Origin: Planctomycetota bacterium
Lineage (GTDB): Bacteria > Planctomycetota > Phycisphaerae > Phycisphaerales > Phycisphaeraceae
Direction of reading: 5' to 3'
DNA: 64,000 nucleotides
Assembly: GCA_024279275.1 (NCBI GenBank)
Contig: JAJRRS010000136.1
Location: forward strand, 25,468-89,467
How positions within the stretch are numbered: position 1 is the first letter of the stretch; every line of letters starts with the position of its first letter. This document shows, piece by piece, positions 1 to 7,852 of the stretch. A model generated the notes under the pieces. That model was given only the letters and a program-made list of their open reading frames with translations. It made no database searches and was not told the origin of the DNA. A program made the position numbers and the translations under genes.

Positions 1-10
1 TAGGGGGACG

Positions 11-32
11 CAGCCTTACGGCAGCGGCTCGT
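11..32. repeat. CCTTACGGC-type short repeat, copy 1
   Basis: A short imperfect hairpin-like string with core CCTTACGGC followed by GCGGCTCGT. A near-identical string occurs at 19900-19920 (core GGCCTTACGGCC, then GAGGCTCGT). Two copies in unrelated spacers suggest a dispersed intergenic repeat; function unknown. Confidence 0.4.
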
Positions 33-99
33 TGGGTTGGGTGGTTGGGTTTGGGTGGCGGGTTTGGCTCTGGGGTGCTGAGGTGGTTAGACTATTTAC

Positions 100-1032
100 A
101 TGATTACGGACGTGCATACGCGGGTATGGGATAATGCGGATCAGTTGGGTCGTGCGGAGGAGACGCTTCGGCGTCGGCCGAGCAAGCCTTGGCAGCGGCC
201 GGACGCCTGCCCGGATGCGCATCATGAGGCGATGGTGCCGGTGCGCAGCGCGCTGATCCTGGGTTTTGATAGCGACTATCTTGGGGCTTGCATTTCGCAC
301 GAGCAGGTGGCGAGCTATGTGTGCAAAGACCCGGCGAAGTATCTGGGGGTGGCGGGGATCGACCCGACACGTGGGGATGCGGTGAAGAGCCTGGAGCGTG
401 CGCGTGAGCTTGGGCTGGTCGCGGTGACGGTAAGCCCGGCGGCGCAGGCGTGCCATCCTTGTGATACGCGGGCGATGGAGTTGTATGAGGCTTGCCAGGC
501 GATGCATGTGCCGGTGATGTTTGAGTCGGCGACGTTGCTTGCGCGGGACGCGAAGCTGGAGTTTGCGCAGCCGTACTTGTTGGACGAGGTGGCGCGGACG
601 TTTCCTGAACTGAAGATTGTGATTTCATCGCTGGGTGATCCGTGGGTGCATCAGTGCCTGGCGTTGATCGACAAGCACCCGACGGTGTATGCGGATTTGT
701 CTGATTTATCGACGCGGCCTTGGCAGTTGTATAATGCCTTGATCCTGGCGCATCAGCAGAACGCGACGGGGCGGATATTATTTGGGAGCAACTACCCGTT
801 CTGCGATCCGGAGAAGGCGATCGTTTCGATTTATTCGATTAATACGTTTACTCAGGGGACGCCTTTGCCGAGCATTCCGCGGGAGCAGTTGCGTTCGATC
901 ATAGAGCGGGACACGCTGGCGTGTTTGGGGCTGCGTGAACCGCGGGGGGAGGACACGTCGGGCGATACGTCCGAGCACGAGACGATGAAGATTCCCTCGG
1001 CCCACTCGTTCAAGGACGCGGACTCGGCATGA
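100..1032 (+). CDS. Amidohydrolase-2 family protein with lost metal ligands
   Basis: A 310-residue protein with the layout of the amidohydrolase-2 (TIM-barrel metal hydrolase) family: it opens with DVHTR at residues 4-8 and has the late FGSNYPF strand near 228-234. The family normally needs HxH at the first strand, a His on two middle strands and an Asp in the last (FGSDYP). Here the second His is Arg8, the middle positions read FES (141-143) and ISSLGDPW (175-182), and the Asp is Asn231. So the fold is recognisable but the usual metal site is not, and it may be a non-catalytic or altered enzyme. Its stop overlaps the start of the next gene by ATGA, which implies translational coupling. The substrate cannot be named. 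Family call good; activity doubtful. Confidence 0.75.
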   Translation: MITDVHTRVWDNADQLGRAEETLRRRPSKPWQRPDACPDAHHEAMVPVRSALILGFDSDYLGACISHEQVASYVCKDPAKYLGVAGIDPTRGDAVKSLERARELGLVAVTVSPAAQACHPCDTRAMELYEACQAMHVPVMFESATLLARDAKLEFAQPYLLDEVARTFPELKIVISSLGDPWVHQCLALIDKHPTVYADLSDLSTRPWQLYNALILAHQQNATGRILFGSNYPFCDPEKAIVSIYSINTFTQGTPLPSIPREQLRSIIERDTLACLGLREPRGEDTSGDTSEHETMKIPSAHSFKDADSA

Positions 1033-1664
1033 CGCCAAATTTAATTGCACATCGGGCATGGAAGCTGTGGACCCTGGCTGTATTTTCGGTCGTGGTGTTT
1101 GGGTGCGCGGCGGGGAGCGATCCGAACGACGGGAACCTGACCATTCAACGCCGGGCTGATCCTGATGATATTTCGGCTGGGGGATTTGATCGTGGGATAT
1201 ATAGTTTTGATGGTCCGAGCGTGTTGACGGTGTTGCTGACGGAGGGGCCAGCGGATCATCCGAATCGTGCGTTGATCGTACGGATGTTCTGGAAGCCTAA
1301 GGCCGCATCGACCCCGCTGGATGAGACGGCGACCAACGCGACGGTGCAGTACATCGTGTTTAGTGATGGTGATGATGCGGGCGTGTCCAACACACCGCAG
1401 AGGCAAGTAGGTATCTATTCAGGTGGCGGGTTTTTATTCCCCGAGACCGAGCCGGGGGGCGCGGTGCTGACGGCGAATCTGTGGCAGGCGACGCTGAGCC
1501 TGGCGGATAAGAGCGAGGGTTTTGAGGATGTGCTTGGGCCATCGATATTGCGGGGGCGATTTAATGCGCAGCGGGATGATGAGGGGATGATCGATGCGGT
1601 ACGTCGTGTGAATATTGCGGTGAGCGAGGCGTTGGGGGTGCCGAGGTTTGTGCGGGGGGATTAG
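1029..1664 (+). CDS. Hypothetical lipoprotein
   Basis: A 211-residue protein with a lipoprotein signal: basic N-terminus, hydrophobic stretch at about 14-24, and lipobox VFGC with Cys26 as the expected lipidated residue. The rest is a soluble domain I do not recognise, rich in beta-type segments, and predicted to sit in the periplasm attached to a membrane. It overlaps the upstream amidohydrolase-like gene by four bases (ATGA), so the two are probably made together; the shared job is unknown. Confidence 0.75.
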   Translation: MTPNLIAHRAWKLWTLAVFSVVVFGCAAGSDPNDGNLTIQRRADPDDISAGGFDRGIYSFDGPSVLTVLLTEGPADHPNRALIVRMFWKPKAASTPLDETATNATVQYIVFSDGDDAGVSNTPQRQVGIYSGGGFLFPETEPGGAVLTANLWQATLSLADKSEGFEDVLGPSILRGRFNAQRDDEGMIDAVRRVNIAVSEALGVPRFVRGD

Positions 1665-1751
1665 GGGCGGGGCCGGGGAAAGATATAGGGGGGACCGGGG
1701 GCGGGGATGGGCGTCAGAATCAATTTCATTTCATCAACCAGGAGACGGACC

Positions 1752-3554
1752 TTGATCGCTACACGCTTTCGCCCGTTGCCGACCAACTTTTTCACACTGC
1801 TGGCCTGCCTGATCATCTCGATGATGTCGTTGCCAGACATGGCAAATGCGCAGGATGGGCTGGTGGGCGGCTCCGATGCGGGTGCGCAGGTACAAGAGGC
1901 AGCAGGCGAAACATTGCCTGAGACGTCAGCGGAGATCGAGGCTGCGGCAGAGGATTCGGTTAAAGAAAAGTCGATCGAACAGAAACTGGACGATGCGTTC
2001 AAGAAGGTGAATGAGGCGCTGGAGCCGATCCTGTTTTTTGACATCGCTTGGGGTTCCATTCAGCAGACGCTGGTCGATACTGATGGGGTAGCGGTGTTGG
2101 ATGATGCGGGGCAGCCCGTCACAGAGGTTGTGGTGGTGCCGTTGCTTATTATATTGCTGCTTGCAGGGGGCATATTTTTTACGTTCCGGTTTGGGTTCAT
2201 CAACGTCCGGCTGTTTTTCCACAGTATCGCGGTGCTCCGAGGGAAGTACGACAACCCGGATGACCACGGTGAGATCACGCACTTTCAGGCGTTGACGTCT
2301 GCGTTGTCGGCGACGGTGGGGTTGGGGAATATCGCGGGGGTTGCGATCGCGATCAACCAGGGCGGTGCCGGTGCGGTGTTCTGGATGTGGGTGGTGGCGG
2401 TGTTTGGGATGTGCTCGAAGTTTTCGTCTTGCACGCTGGCGCAGGTGTATCGACGGATTGAGCCGGGGGGCAAGAAGACGGAGCATATTCTGGGTGGGCC
2501 GATGCTTTACCTGGATAAGGGGATGCGCGACATGCTGGGGAACGTGATCGGTTGGCCGGTGGGGAAAGTGCTGGCGATCTCGTTCGCGGTGTTTGCGATA
2601 CTAGGCTCACTTGGCGGCGGCAATCTGTTTCAAGTCAACCAGACCGCCGAGATCGTTTCCTACGTCGCGCTGGATGGGAACACGGACTACGCGTTGCTGA
2701 TGGGTATCACGATGGCGTTTCTAGTCGCGCTGGTGATTGTCGGGGGGATCAAGCGGATCGGCGAGGTGACGTGTCGGATCGTGCCTGCGATGTGTGTGTT
2801 TTACTGCGTGGCGTGCGGTCTGATTATTGCATCCAACTACCAGGCGATACCACAGTTGATCGGATCGATATTCACCGAGGCGTTTACGATCAAGGCCGCG
2901 GGCTGGGGTGGGTTGATGGCGATCTTTGTCACGGGCTTGAAGCGTGGCGCGTTCTCGAACGAGGCGGGCCTGGGTTCGGCGGCGATCGCACACTCGGCGG
3001 CGAAGACGGACGAGCCTGTGCGTGAAGGTGTGGTCGCGATGATCGGGCCGTTCATTGATACGATCGTGGTCTGTACGATGACGGCGTTAACGATCCTGAT
3101 TACACGGGGGCAATTCGATGAATCCGCGTTGGGCCAGACCGAGGGCTGGACACGTGGTGCTGCCATGACGGCGGAGGCATTCGGCACACTGCACGGCTAC
3201 CTGCCGTTTATGTTATGTATCGCGGTGTTTGTGTTTGCGTATTCGACGATGATCTCGTGGAGCTATTACGGGGAGCGTGCGACCGAGTATTTGTTTGGGA
3301 AGGCGGGGATATGGCCGTTTCGGCTGGTGTTCCTGCTGTTTATCTGTATCGCGCCGCTGATCAGCCTGAAGAACGTGATCGGGTTCACGGACTTGTTGAT
3401 ATTGTCGATGGCGTACCCGAATATAGTTGGGATGATGATCCTGTCGCCGAAGGTTGCGAAGCTGACGAAGGATTATGTGCGTCGGTTGAAGTCGGGGGAG
3501 ATGAAGCCTTATAAGGCGAAGAAGGAAGAGATCGATGGGGAGCCTTCGATTTAG
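1752..3554 (+). CDS. Sodium:alanine symporter (AGCS family)
   Basis: Inner-membrane carrier importing alanine or glycine with sodium. The AGCS signature FQALTSALSATVGLGNIAGV is present, followed by ten or so hydrophobic segments and a GAFSNEAGLGSAAIAHSAA stretch typical of the family. It is longer than usual (about 600 residues against 450-500) because of an N-terminal signal-peptide-like segment ending MANAQ and an acidic linker of about 60 residues before the transporter core. I prefer the TTG start at 1752 because AGGAGA lies six bases upstream and the signal sequence then begins at once; an in-frame ATG at 1707 is the alternative. Monocistronic by spacing. Confidence 0.9.
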   Translation: MIATRFRPLPTNFFTLLACLIISMMSLPDMANAQDGLVGGSDAGAQVQEAAGETLPETSAEIEAAAEDSVKEKSIEQKLDDAFKKVNEALEPILFFDIAWGSIQQTLVDTDGVAVLDDAGQPVTEVVVVPLLIILLLAGGIFFTFRFGFINVRLFFHSIAVLRGKYDNPDDHGEITHFQALTSALSATVGLGNIAGVAIAINQGGAGAVFWMWVVAVFGMCSKFSSCTLAQVYRRIEPGGKKTEHILGGPMLYLDKGMRDMLGNVIGWPVGKVLAISFAVFAILGSLGGGNLFQVNQTAEIVSYVALDGNTDYALLMGITMAFLVALVIVGGIKRIGEVTCRIVPAMCVFYCVACGLIIASNYQAIPQLIGSIFTEAFTIKAAGWGGLMAIFVTGLKRGAFSNEAGLGSAAIAHSAAKTDEPVREGVVAMIGPFIDTIVVCTMTALTILITRGQFDESALGQTEGWTRGAAMTAEAFGTLHGYLPFMLCIAVFVFAYSTMISWSYYGERATEYLFGKAGIWPFRLVFLLFICIAPLISLKNVIGFTDLLILSMAYPNIVGMMILSPKVAKLTKDYVRRLKSGEMKPYKAKKEEIDGEPSI

Positions 3555-3575
3555 CGTTCACCGGGAGTTAGCCGG

Positions 3576-3589
3576 CGCGACAAGTCGCG
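3576..3589. repeat. CGCGACAAGTCGCG palindrome, copy 1
   Basis: A perfect 6-bp stem (CGCGAC/GTCGCG) around AA, followed by GCG. The same core and flank recur at 7775-7788 and 9148-9161, all three in spacers between genes, which marks it as a dispersed short palindromic repeat. Confidence 0.6.
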
Positions 3590-3642
3590 GCGCTTCGTAA
3601 GAGTAAGACACGGTTGATCACGACCCATGACCATGCCGTTAG

Positions 3643-4851
3643 ATGATTTTTGATATGCAAGAACCGCAACGAAGCCGTGTCGAGTCTGAAACCGATACCC
3701 CCCCACTGCCGTTGTTGGCGGTGCGTGGCGCGATTGGGGGAGTGTTGATGGGGTTGGCGAATTTGGTGCCGGGGATCAGCGGGGGGACGATGCTGCTGGC
3801 GGCGGGGGTTTATCCGAGGTTTATCAATGCGATCGGTGAAGTGACGACGTTGAAGTTCCGCAAGGCTTCGTTGTTGTTGCTTGGGTCGGTGGTGTTGTCG
3901 GCGTTGGTGGCGATCGTGCTGCTGGCTGGGCCGGTGAAGGATTTGGTGGTGGATCATCGTTGGGTGATGTACAGCTTGTTTATTGGATTGACGCTTGGGG
4001 GTGTGCCGGTGGTTTGGCGGTTGATCGCCGCGCCTGGGAATATGGAGACTTCGTTAAAGACTCGTGGCGATGGCCAGGCTGATCCCCCGGCAGAGCCGGG
4101 GGCTGAGGGGGAGACAGTTGCCGTTGAATCTGATGGGACGCGGGTTGGTGTCGATTGCGGGGGCGCTGGGACTCCGGGGGCGGGGGCGGGGGTGGATGTG
4201 TGGGTGTCTGCGGTGTGTGGGTTTATTGCGATGAGCGCGTTGGCGTATTTTCAGATGCGTGGGGGTGGTGGTGCTGAGCGTGCGGGGTTTATGATGATGT
4301 TGTTTGCGGGGGTTGCGGGGGCGAGTGCGATGATATTGCCTGGGGTCAGTGGTGGGTATTTGTTGTTGGTGTTGGGTGTGTATGTGCCGATCTTAAACGG
4401 GATATCATTGGCGAAGGATGCGGCGAAGGCGGGGGATGTTGGCGCGTTGATGGAGCCGTTGCTGGGGGTGGTTTTGCCGGTGGGGATTGGTGTGGTGATC
4501 GGTGTGGTGGTGGTGAGTAATGTGTTACGGCTGTTGTTGAGGCGGTACGAGAAGCCCACGCTTGGTGTGTTGTTGGGGCTGTTGCTGGGAGCGGTGGTTG
4601 GGCTTTGGCCTTTCCAGCAGGGAGTTGAGCCGGAGGTCGGGACGATACTCAAGGGGCAGATGGTCGCGGTCGATGATGCAGGGGGGTTGGTGTTTGAGAG
4701 TTCAGGTAAGCCGGTGGAGGCGGACGATTACGAGGCCAGGGTTTTTTATCCGGCTACGGTGCAGGTGATGGCGTCGGCGGGGTTGGTGGTTGTTGGTTTT
4801 TTGATTACGTTGGGGGTGGATCGTGTGGGTGGGGGCAAGGGTGCTGGGTGA
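3643..4851 (+). CDS. DUF368 polyprenyl-phosphate transporter (PopT type)
   Basis: Multi-pass membrane protein of the DUF368 family, members of which have been shown in other bacteria to flip undecaprenyl phosphate back across the inner membrane for reuse in wall and LPS synthesis. The duplicated family motif is clear: NLVPGISGGTMLLAAGVYP near the N-terminus and MILPGVSGGYLLLVLGVYVP in the second half, as expected of an inverted-repeat fold. At 402 residues it is longer than the usual 280-320. The extra length is a hydrophilic Pro/Gly/Glu-rich insert at about residues 135-185, encoded by a stretch containing a strong hairpin (4084-4102), plus a loop near the C-terminus. Start ATG 3643; an in-frame ATG at 3655 is also possible. 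Confidence 0.85.
   Translation: MIFDMQEPQRSRVESETDTPPLPLLAVRGAIGGVLMGLANLVPGISGGTMLLAAGVYPRFINAIGEVTTLKFRKASLLLLGSVVLSALVAIVLLAGPVKDLVVDHRWVMYSLFIGLTLGGVPVVWRLIAAPGNMETSLKTRGDGQADPPAEPGAEGETVAVESDGTRVGVDCGGAGTPGAGAGVDVWVSAVCGFIAMSALAYFQMRGGGGAERAGFMMMLFAGVAGASAMILPGVSGGYLLLVLGVYVPILNGISLAKDAAKAGDVGALMEPLLGVVLPVGIGVVIGVVVVSNVLRLLLRRYEKPTLGVLLGLLLGAVVGLWPFQQGVEPEVGTILKGQMVAVDDAGGLVFESSGKPVEADDYEARVFYPATVQVMASAGLVVVGFLITLGVDRVGGGKGAG
4084..4102. repeat. GC-rich hairpin inside the DUF368 gene
   Basis: Perfect 8-bp stem CCCCCGGC/GCCGGGGG with loop AGA, inside the coding region for the hydrophilic insert of the DUF368 protein. It looks like a palindromic repeat that entered the gene in frame and codes for a tolerated linker (DPPAEPGAEG). 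Confidence 0.5.
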
Positions 4852-5080
4852 GCGGTGGGGAGACGGCGGGCGGAGGTGGTTGATTGTAAAGATAAGCTTG
4901 TAGGCTGATTGATACCCAAAGCGTAAAGAAATCGTGCGTTAACCTGTGACATCGTGCCCACGTTCTGCTGAACATGGGCTTCGCAGAAGCACGAGAATAA
5001 AACTGGATTGGTATAATTGTGAAGATGCCCCGCCTGGATGGTGATTGTAAAGATGCGCGGGCAGGATGGTTGATTGTTCA

Positions 5081-5106
5081 GAACCCCGCCGGGATGGCGG
5101 GGCTAT
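5081..5106 (+). promoter_or_regulatory. Hairpin in the galE leader
   Basis: The 287-base spacer before galE holds a stable hairpin, CCCCGCC/GGCGGGG with loop GGGAT, about 35 bases upstream of the galE start. There is no following T-run, so it is not a standard terminator; a related hairpin (AGAACCCCG...CGGGGC) lies at 34908-34926. Nothing else was recognised in this spacer. Confidence 0.35.
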
Positions 5107-5141
5107 ATAGGTGCGGTGTTTTGCTACACATGGAGTGAATG

Positions 5142-6137
5142 ATGAATGTATTGGTGACAGGTGGAGCTGGGTATATTGGTTCGCACGCGGTACGGCATCT
5201 GCTGGGGGGCGGGCATGGTGTGGTGGTGTTGGACAATCTTATCCGTGGGCATCGTGCGGCGGTGCCTGAGGGTGTGGCGTTGGTTGAGGCGGATTTGCGT
5301 CAGACCGATGTGGTTAAGCGGGCGTTGGCGGATCATAAGATTGAATGTGTGATGCACTTCGCGGCGTTGTCGTATGTCGGGGAATCGGTGGATGAGCCGT
5401 TGATGTATTACGACAACAACACGGCGGGGACGATCAGCCTGCTGCGTGCGATGGATGCGCAGGGGGTGAAGCGGCTGGTATTTAGTTCGACGTGCGCGAC
5501 TTATGGTGAGCCGGAGTCGATGCCGATCGTTGAGACGATGCCACAGAGGCCGATCAATCCTTACGGGTGGTCGAAGCTGTTTATTGAGCGTGTGCTTGCG
5601 GATTACGCGGCGGCGAACGAGGATTTTGCGTATGCGGCGTTGCGTTACTTCAACGTGGCGGGGAGTGCGAGCGACGGGTCGATCGGCGAGGATCATACTC
5701 CGGAGACGCATATTATTCCGGTGTTGTTGAATGTGGCGTTGGGGAAGGTGGCGAAGGTGACGGTGTTTGGGGATGACTATGACACGCCTGACGGGACGTG
5801 TGTGCGGGACTATATTCATGTGGAGGATCTGGTGGATGCGCACGCGGTGGTGATGGATGCGTTGAGGCCTGGGGATCAGAGGCATTACAACCTTGGGATC
5901 GGGCAGGGGCGGAGCGTGAAGGAGTTGATCGATGCGGCGCGTGAGGTGACGGGGCATGCGATCCCTGCGGACCAGGGGCCGAGGCGGGCGGGCGATCCGC
6001 CGATGCTTTATGCGAATGCGGATAAGATTAAGAATGAGCTAGGGTGGTCAGCGAAGATAACGGATATCAAGCAGACTATTGAGACGGCATGGGGGTGGTT
6101 TAGGGAACATCCGGATGGGTATGGGGATGGGGTCTAG
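5142..6137 (+). CDS. galE: UDP-glucose 4-epimerase
   Basis: Cytosolic NAD-dependent short-chain dehydrogenase that interconverts UDP-glucose and UDP-galactose for surface polysaccharides. The Rossmann motif VTGGAGYIGSH is at the N-terminus, the catalytic Ser/Thr in FSSTCATYGEPES and the YxxxK pair in NPYGWSKLFIE, followed by the GalE-typical RYFNVAGSASDGSIGEDH. Length 331 is normal. The start is one of two adjacent ATGs (5139 or 5142) behind GGAG. The stop codon lies inside a heptamer array that runs on into the spacer. Confidence 0.95.
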   Translation: MNVLVTGGAGYIGSHAVRHLLGGGHGVVVLDNLIRGHRAAVPEGVALVEADLRQTDVVKRALADHKIECVMHFAALSYVGESVDEPLMYYDNNTAGTISLLRAMDAQGVKRLVFSSTCATYGEPESMPIVETMPQRPINPYGWSKLFIERVLADYAAANEDFAYAALRYFNVAGSASDGSIGEDHTPETHIIPVLLNVALGKVAKVTVFGDDYDTPDGTCVRDYIHVEDLVDAHAVVMDALRPGDQRHYNLGIGQGRSVKELIDAAREVTGHAIPADQGPRRAGDPPMLYANADKIKNELGWSAKITDIKQTIETAWGWFREHPDGYGDGV

Positions 6138-6210
6138 GGTCTGGGGTCTGGGGTCTGGGGTCTGGGGTCTGGGGATGCGCATGGGGGATGGGGGATGGGG
6201 GATGGGGGAT
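6129..6210. repeat. Two heptamer tandem arrays (GGGGTCT)6 and (GGGGGAT)4
   Basis: Six units of GGGGTCT (6129-6170, one variant AGGGTCT that contains the galE stop) are followed by four units of GGGGGAT (6183-6210). Both have a period of exactly seven bases. Shorter versions of the GGGGTCT type occur at 13517-13537. Confidence 0.85.
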
Positions 6211-6212
6211 AC

Positions 6213-6240
6213 CCGCCTCTTCGCTGCGCTTAGGGGCGGC
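6213..6240. repeat. TCGCTGCGCT-loop hairpin, copy 1
   Basis: Imperfect stem CCGCCTCT/AGGGGCGG around loop TCGCTGCGCTT. The same loop with related stems occurs at 12132-12166 and 57487-57513. On the plus strand a T-rich run begins about 20 bases on, so it could also assist termination of galE. Confidence 0.55.
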
Positions 6241-6274
6241 GTTGGGGGTTGAGGGGAGTTTTAATTTTTATTTT

Positions 6275-6850
6275 TTAGTAGGCGCGTTCGCCGCGGGGGC
6301 CGGCGGTGAAGTTGAAGGCGTGGCGTAGGCGGATGAGGATGAGGCCCAGGGGGATGGCTATGAGGGCGGAGTAGAGCAGTTCCAGGAAGCGGTGGACGAG
6401 TTGGTCGGAGGCGCTCCAGTTGGGGATGGGGTCATTTAGGAAAATCGGCAGGCCTCGGGCGCTGTAGAGGAAGACGGTGACGAGTTGGATGAAGATGCCG
6501 ACGACAAAGACCATGATGACCAGGGAGAAGACGGACTCACGGAAGACGAGTGTGCGTAGTTGTAGGATGGCGAAAGCGCCGGCGAGGTAGCCCAGTGTTT
6601 CTGGACCGAGGATCGGGCCGGTGTGTGCGGGGTCGCCGGGGAGAAGGATCAGGAGGTTGGCGAGGAGGCCGAGGGCGAGCATGCCCCAAGCGACTGTTTT
6701 GGCGGGGGCGAGCAACCCGATGTAGACGGCGAGGATTAGGAGGAAGTCTGGTGAGACGCCTTGTGCGTCGGGGATGCCCATCAACGACGTCAACCCGACC
6801 TGCATAAGCAGGAAGATGTAAGACGTGATGGCGAAGACGAGCCAGTTCAT
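6275..6850 (-). CDS. mreD: Rod shape-determining protein MreD
   Basis: A 191-residue integral membrane protein with about five hydrophobic segments, matching MreD in size and topology. MreD works with MreC and MreB in the elongation complex for sidewall peptidoglycan. Sequence alone is weakly conserved in this family; the call rests on membrane topology plus its position directly after mreC (16-base gap). No penicillin-binding protein 2 or rodA gene follows, as would be usual; the next gene is galE on the other strand. Confidence 0.8.
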   Translation of the reverse strand: MNWLVFAITSYIFLLMQVGLTSLMGIPDAQGVSPDFLLILAVYIGLLAPAKTVAWGMLALGLLANLLILLPGDPAHTGPILGPETLGYLAGAFAILQLRTLVFRESVFSLVIMVFVVGIFIQLVTVFLYSARGLPIFLNDPIPNWSASDQLVHRFLELLYSALIAIPLGLILIRLRHAFNFTAGPRGERAY

Positions 6851-6866
6851 AGAATTGCTCTGGTTG

Positions 6867-7709
6867 CTAATCCACGGGAACGAGTACGGCGACGCGGGTG
6901 AGGGATGGTAGGGATAGTGTGGGTCGGATGACGACCTTGCTATTTAGCAGGGGTCTGTCGGATTTGCCGACTTCGGTGACGATGCCGACGAGGAAGCCGC
7001 GTGAACGTGACTGCCAGCTATCGTCTGCGAGGTGTACGAGGTCGCCGACGGCGACGGGGGCATCGACTGAGAATTCTTCGGTAGTGAAGGATCGGCCGTC
7101 GTCTGCGACTTCGATGAATGCGGGGAGGGAGGCGGCGATGCCGTCGGTGGTTGGTTTGGCGATGCGGACTTGCAGCTTGGTGCCAGCGGTGGTGACGAGT
7201 TGGATGTCGGCGGTTTTATCCGAGGTACTGATAACTTTGCCGACGAGTCCCGCGCCCCAGACGACGGCGAGGCCATCGCGGATGCCGGCATCTTCGCCGG
7301 CGCCGATGGTGAGGATGGGATTTTTCAGGTCGCCGTTGAATCCCAGGACGTTAGCGCCGATCAGCCGGATGCCGCCGAGGTCTAAGAGCGCATCGATTTG
7401 AGCGAGGCTCTGGCTGACGTCGCGGAGTTCGAGTATTTCTTGCTCGAGCGTGTTGATGTAGACCCTTGCTTGGGCTAGTTGATCGGCGAGGTCGCCGCCG
7501 CCGGCGAAGTTGGGGAGATTGGTACGAGCCGGGCGCAGTGTTGCGGACATGCGGTGGAGCATGGCGGAGGGTTTGCTGATGAACCTGACGAACGATCGTG
7601 GGATGCTGGAGATGGTGGTGGCGGCGCGAGTGGGTAGTTGGCTGGAGATCAGCAGGAGGACCGCGGCGGCGATCAGGATTTTTTTGGGTGTGATGGGCGG
7701 CCTGTTCAT
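6867..7709 (-). CDS. mreC: Rod shape-determining protein MreC
   Basis: A 280-residue protein with one N-terminal membrane segment (about 11-28), a coiled-coil stretch around 75-105, then the MreC beta-domain containing NVLGFNGDLKNPILTIGAG and GLVGKVISTSD. MreC forms periplasmic filaments that link MreB and MreD to the wall enzymes. It stands between mreB and mreD in the standard order; the 143-base gap after mreB carries a CGCGACAAGTCGCG palindrome. Confidence 0.92.
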   Translation of the reverse strand: MNRPPITPKKILIAAAVLLLISSQLPTRAATTISSIPRSFVRFISKPSAMLHRMSATLRPARTNLPNFAGGGDLADQLAQARVYINTLEQEILELRDVSQSLAQIDALLDLGGIRLIGANVLGFNGDLKNPILTIGAGEDAGIRDGLAVVWGAGLVGKVISTSDKTADIQLVTTAGTKLQVRIAKPTTDGIAASLPAFIEVADDGRSFTTEEFSVDAPVAVGDLVHLADDSWQSRSRGFLVGIVTEVGKSDRPLLNSKVVIRPTLSLPSLTRVAVLVPVD

Positions 7710-7774
7710 GCCCGCGTCGCCTTGGCTGGTGGATTGCTTGTGGTCACGGGATACTCAGGGTTGCTGTGGTCAGA

Positions 7775-7788
7775 CGCGACAAGTCGCG
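7775..7788. repeat. CGCGACAAGTCGCG palindrome, copy 2
   Basis: Identical core to the copy at 3576-3589, followed here by GCGTTTCATGG. It lies in the mreB-mreC spacer, so it will be within the mre transcript. Confidence 0.6.
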
Positions 7789-7852
7789 GCGTTTCATGGG
7801 GAGTTTCCGCAGCATGTTGATCGTGTGAAGCGAGTACTCGCCGGCCCGGGTG

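Noticed and set aside
2552..3025. Frame inside the sodium:alanine symporter gene
   Set aside because: Overlaps the conserved AGCS core in another frame, with no protein-like pattern.
5081..5106. Riboswitch or terminator before galE
   Set aside because: One simple hairpin with no T-run and no conserved riboswitch core; kept only as a leader hairpin.
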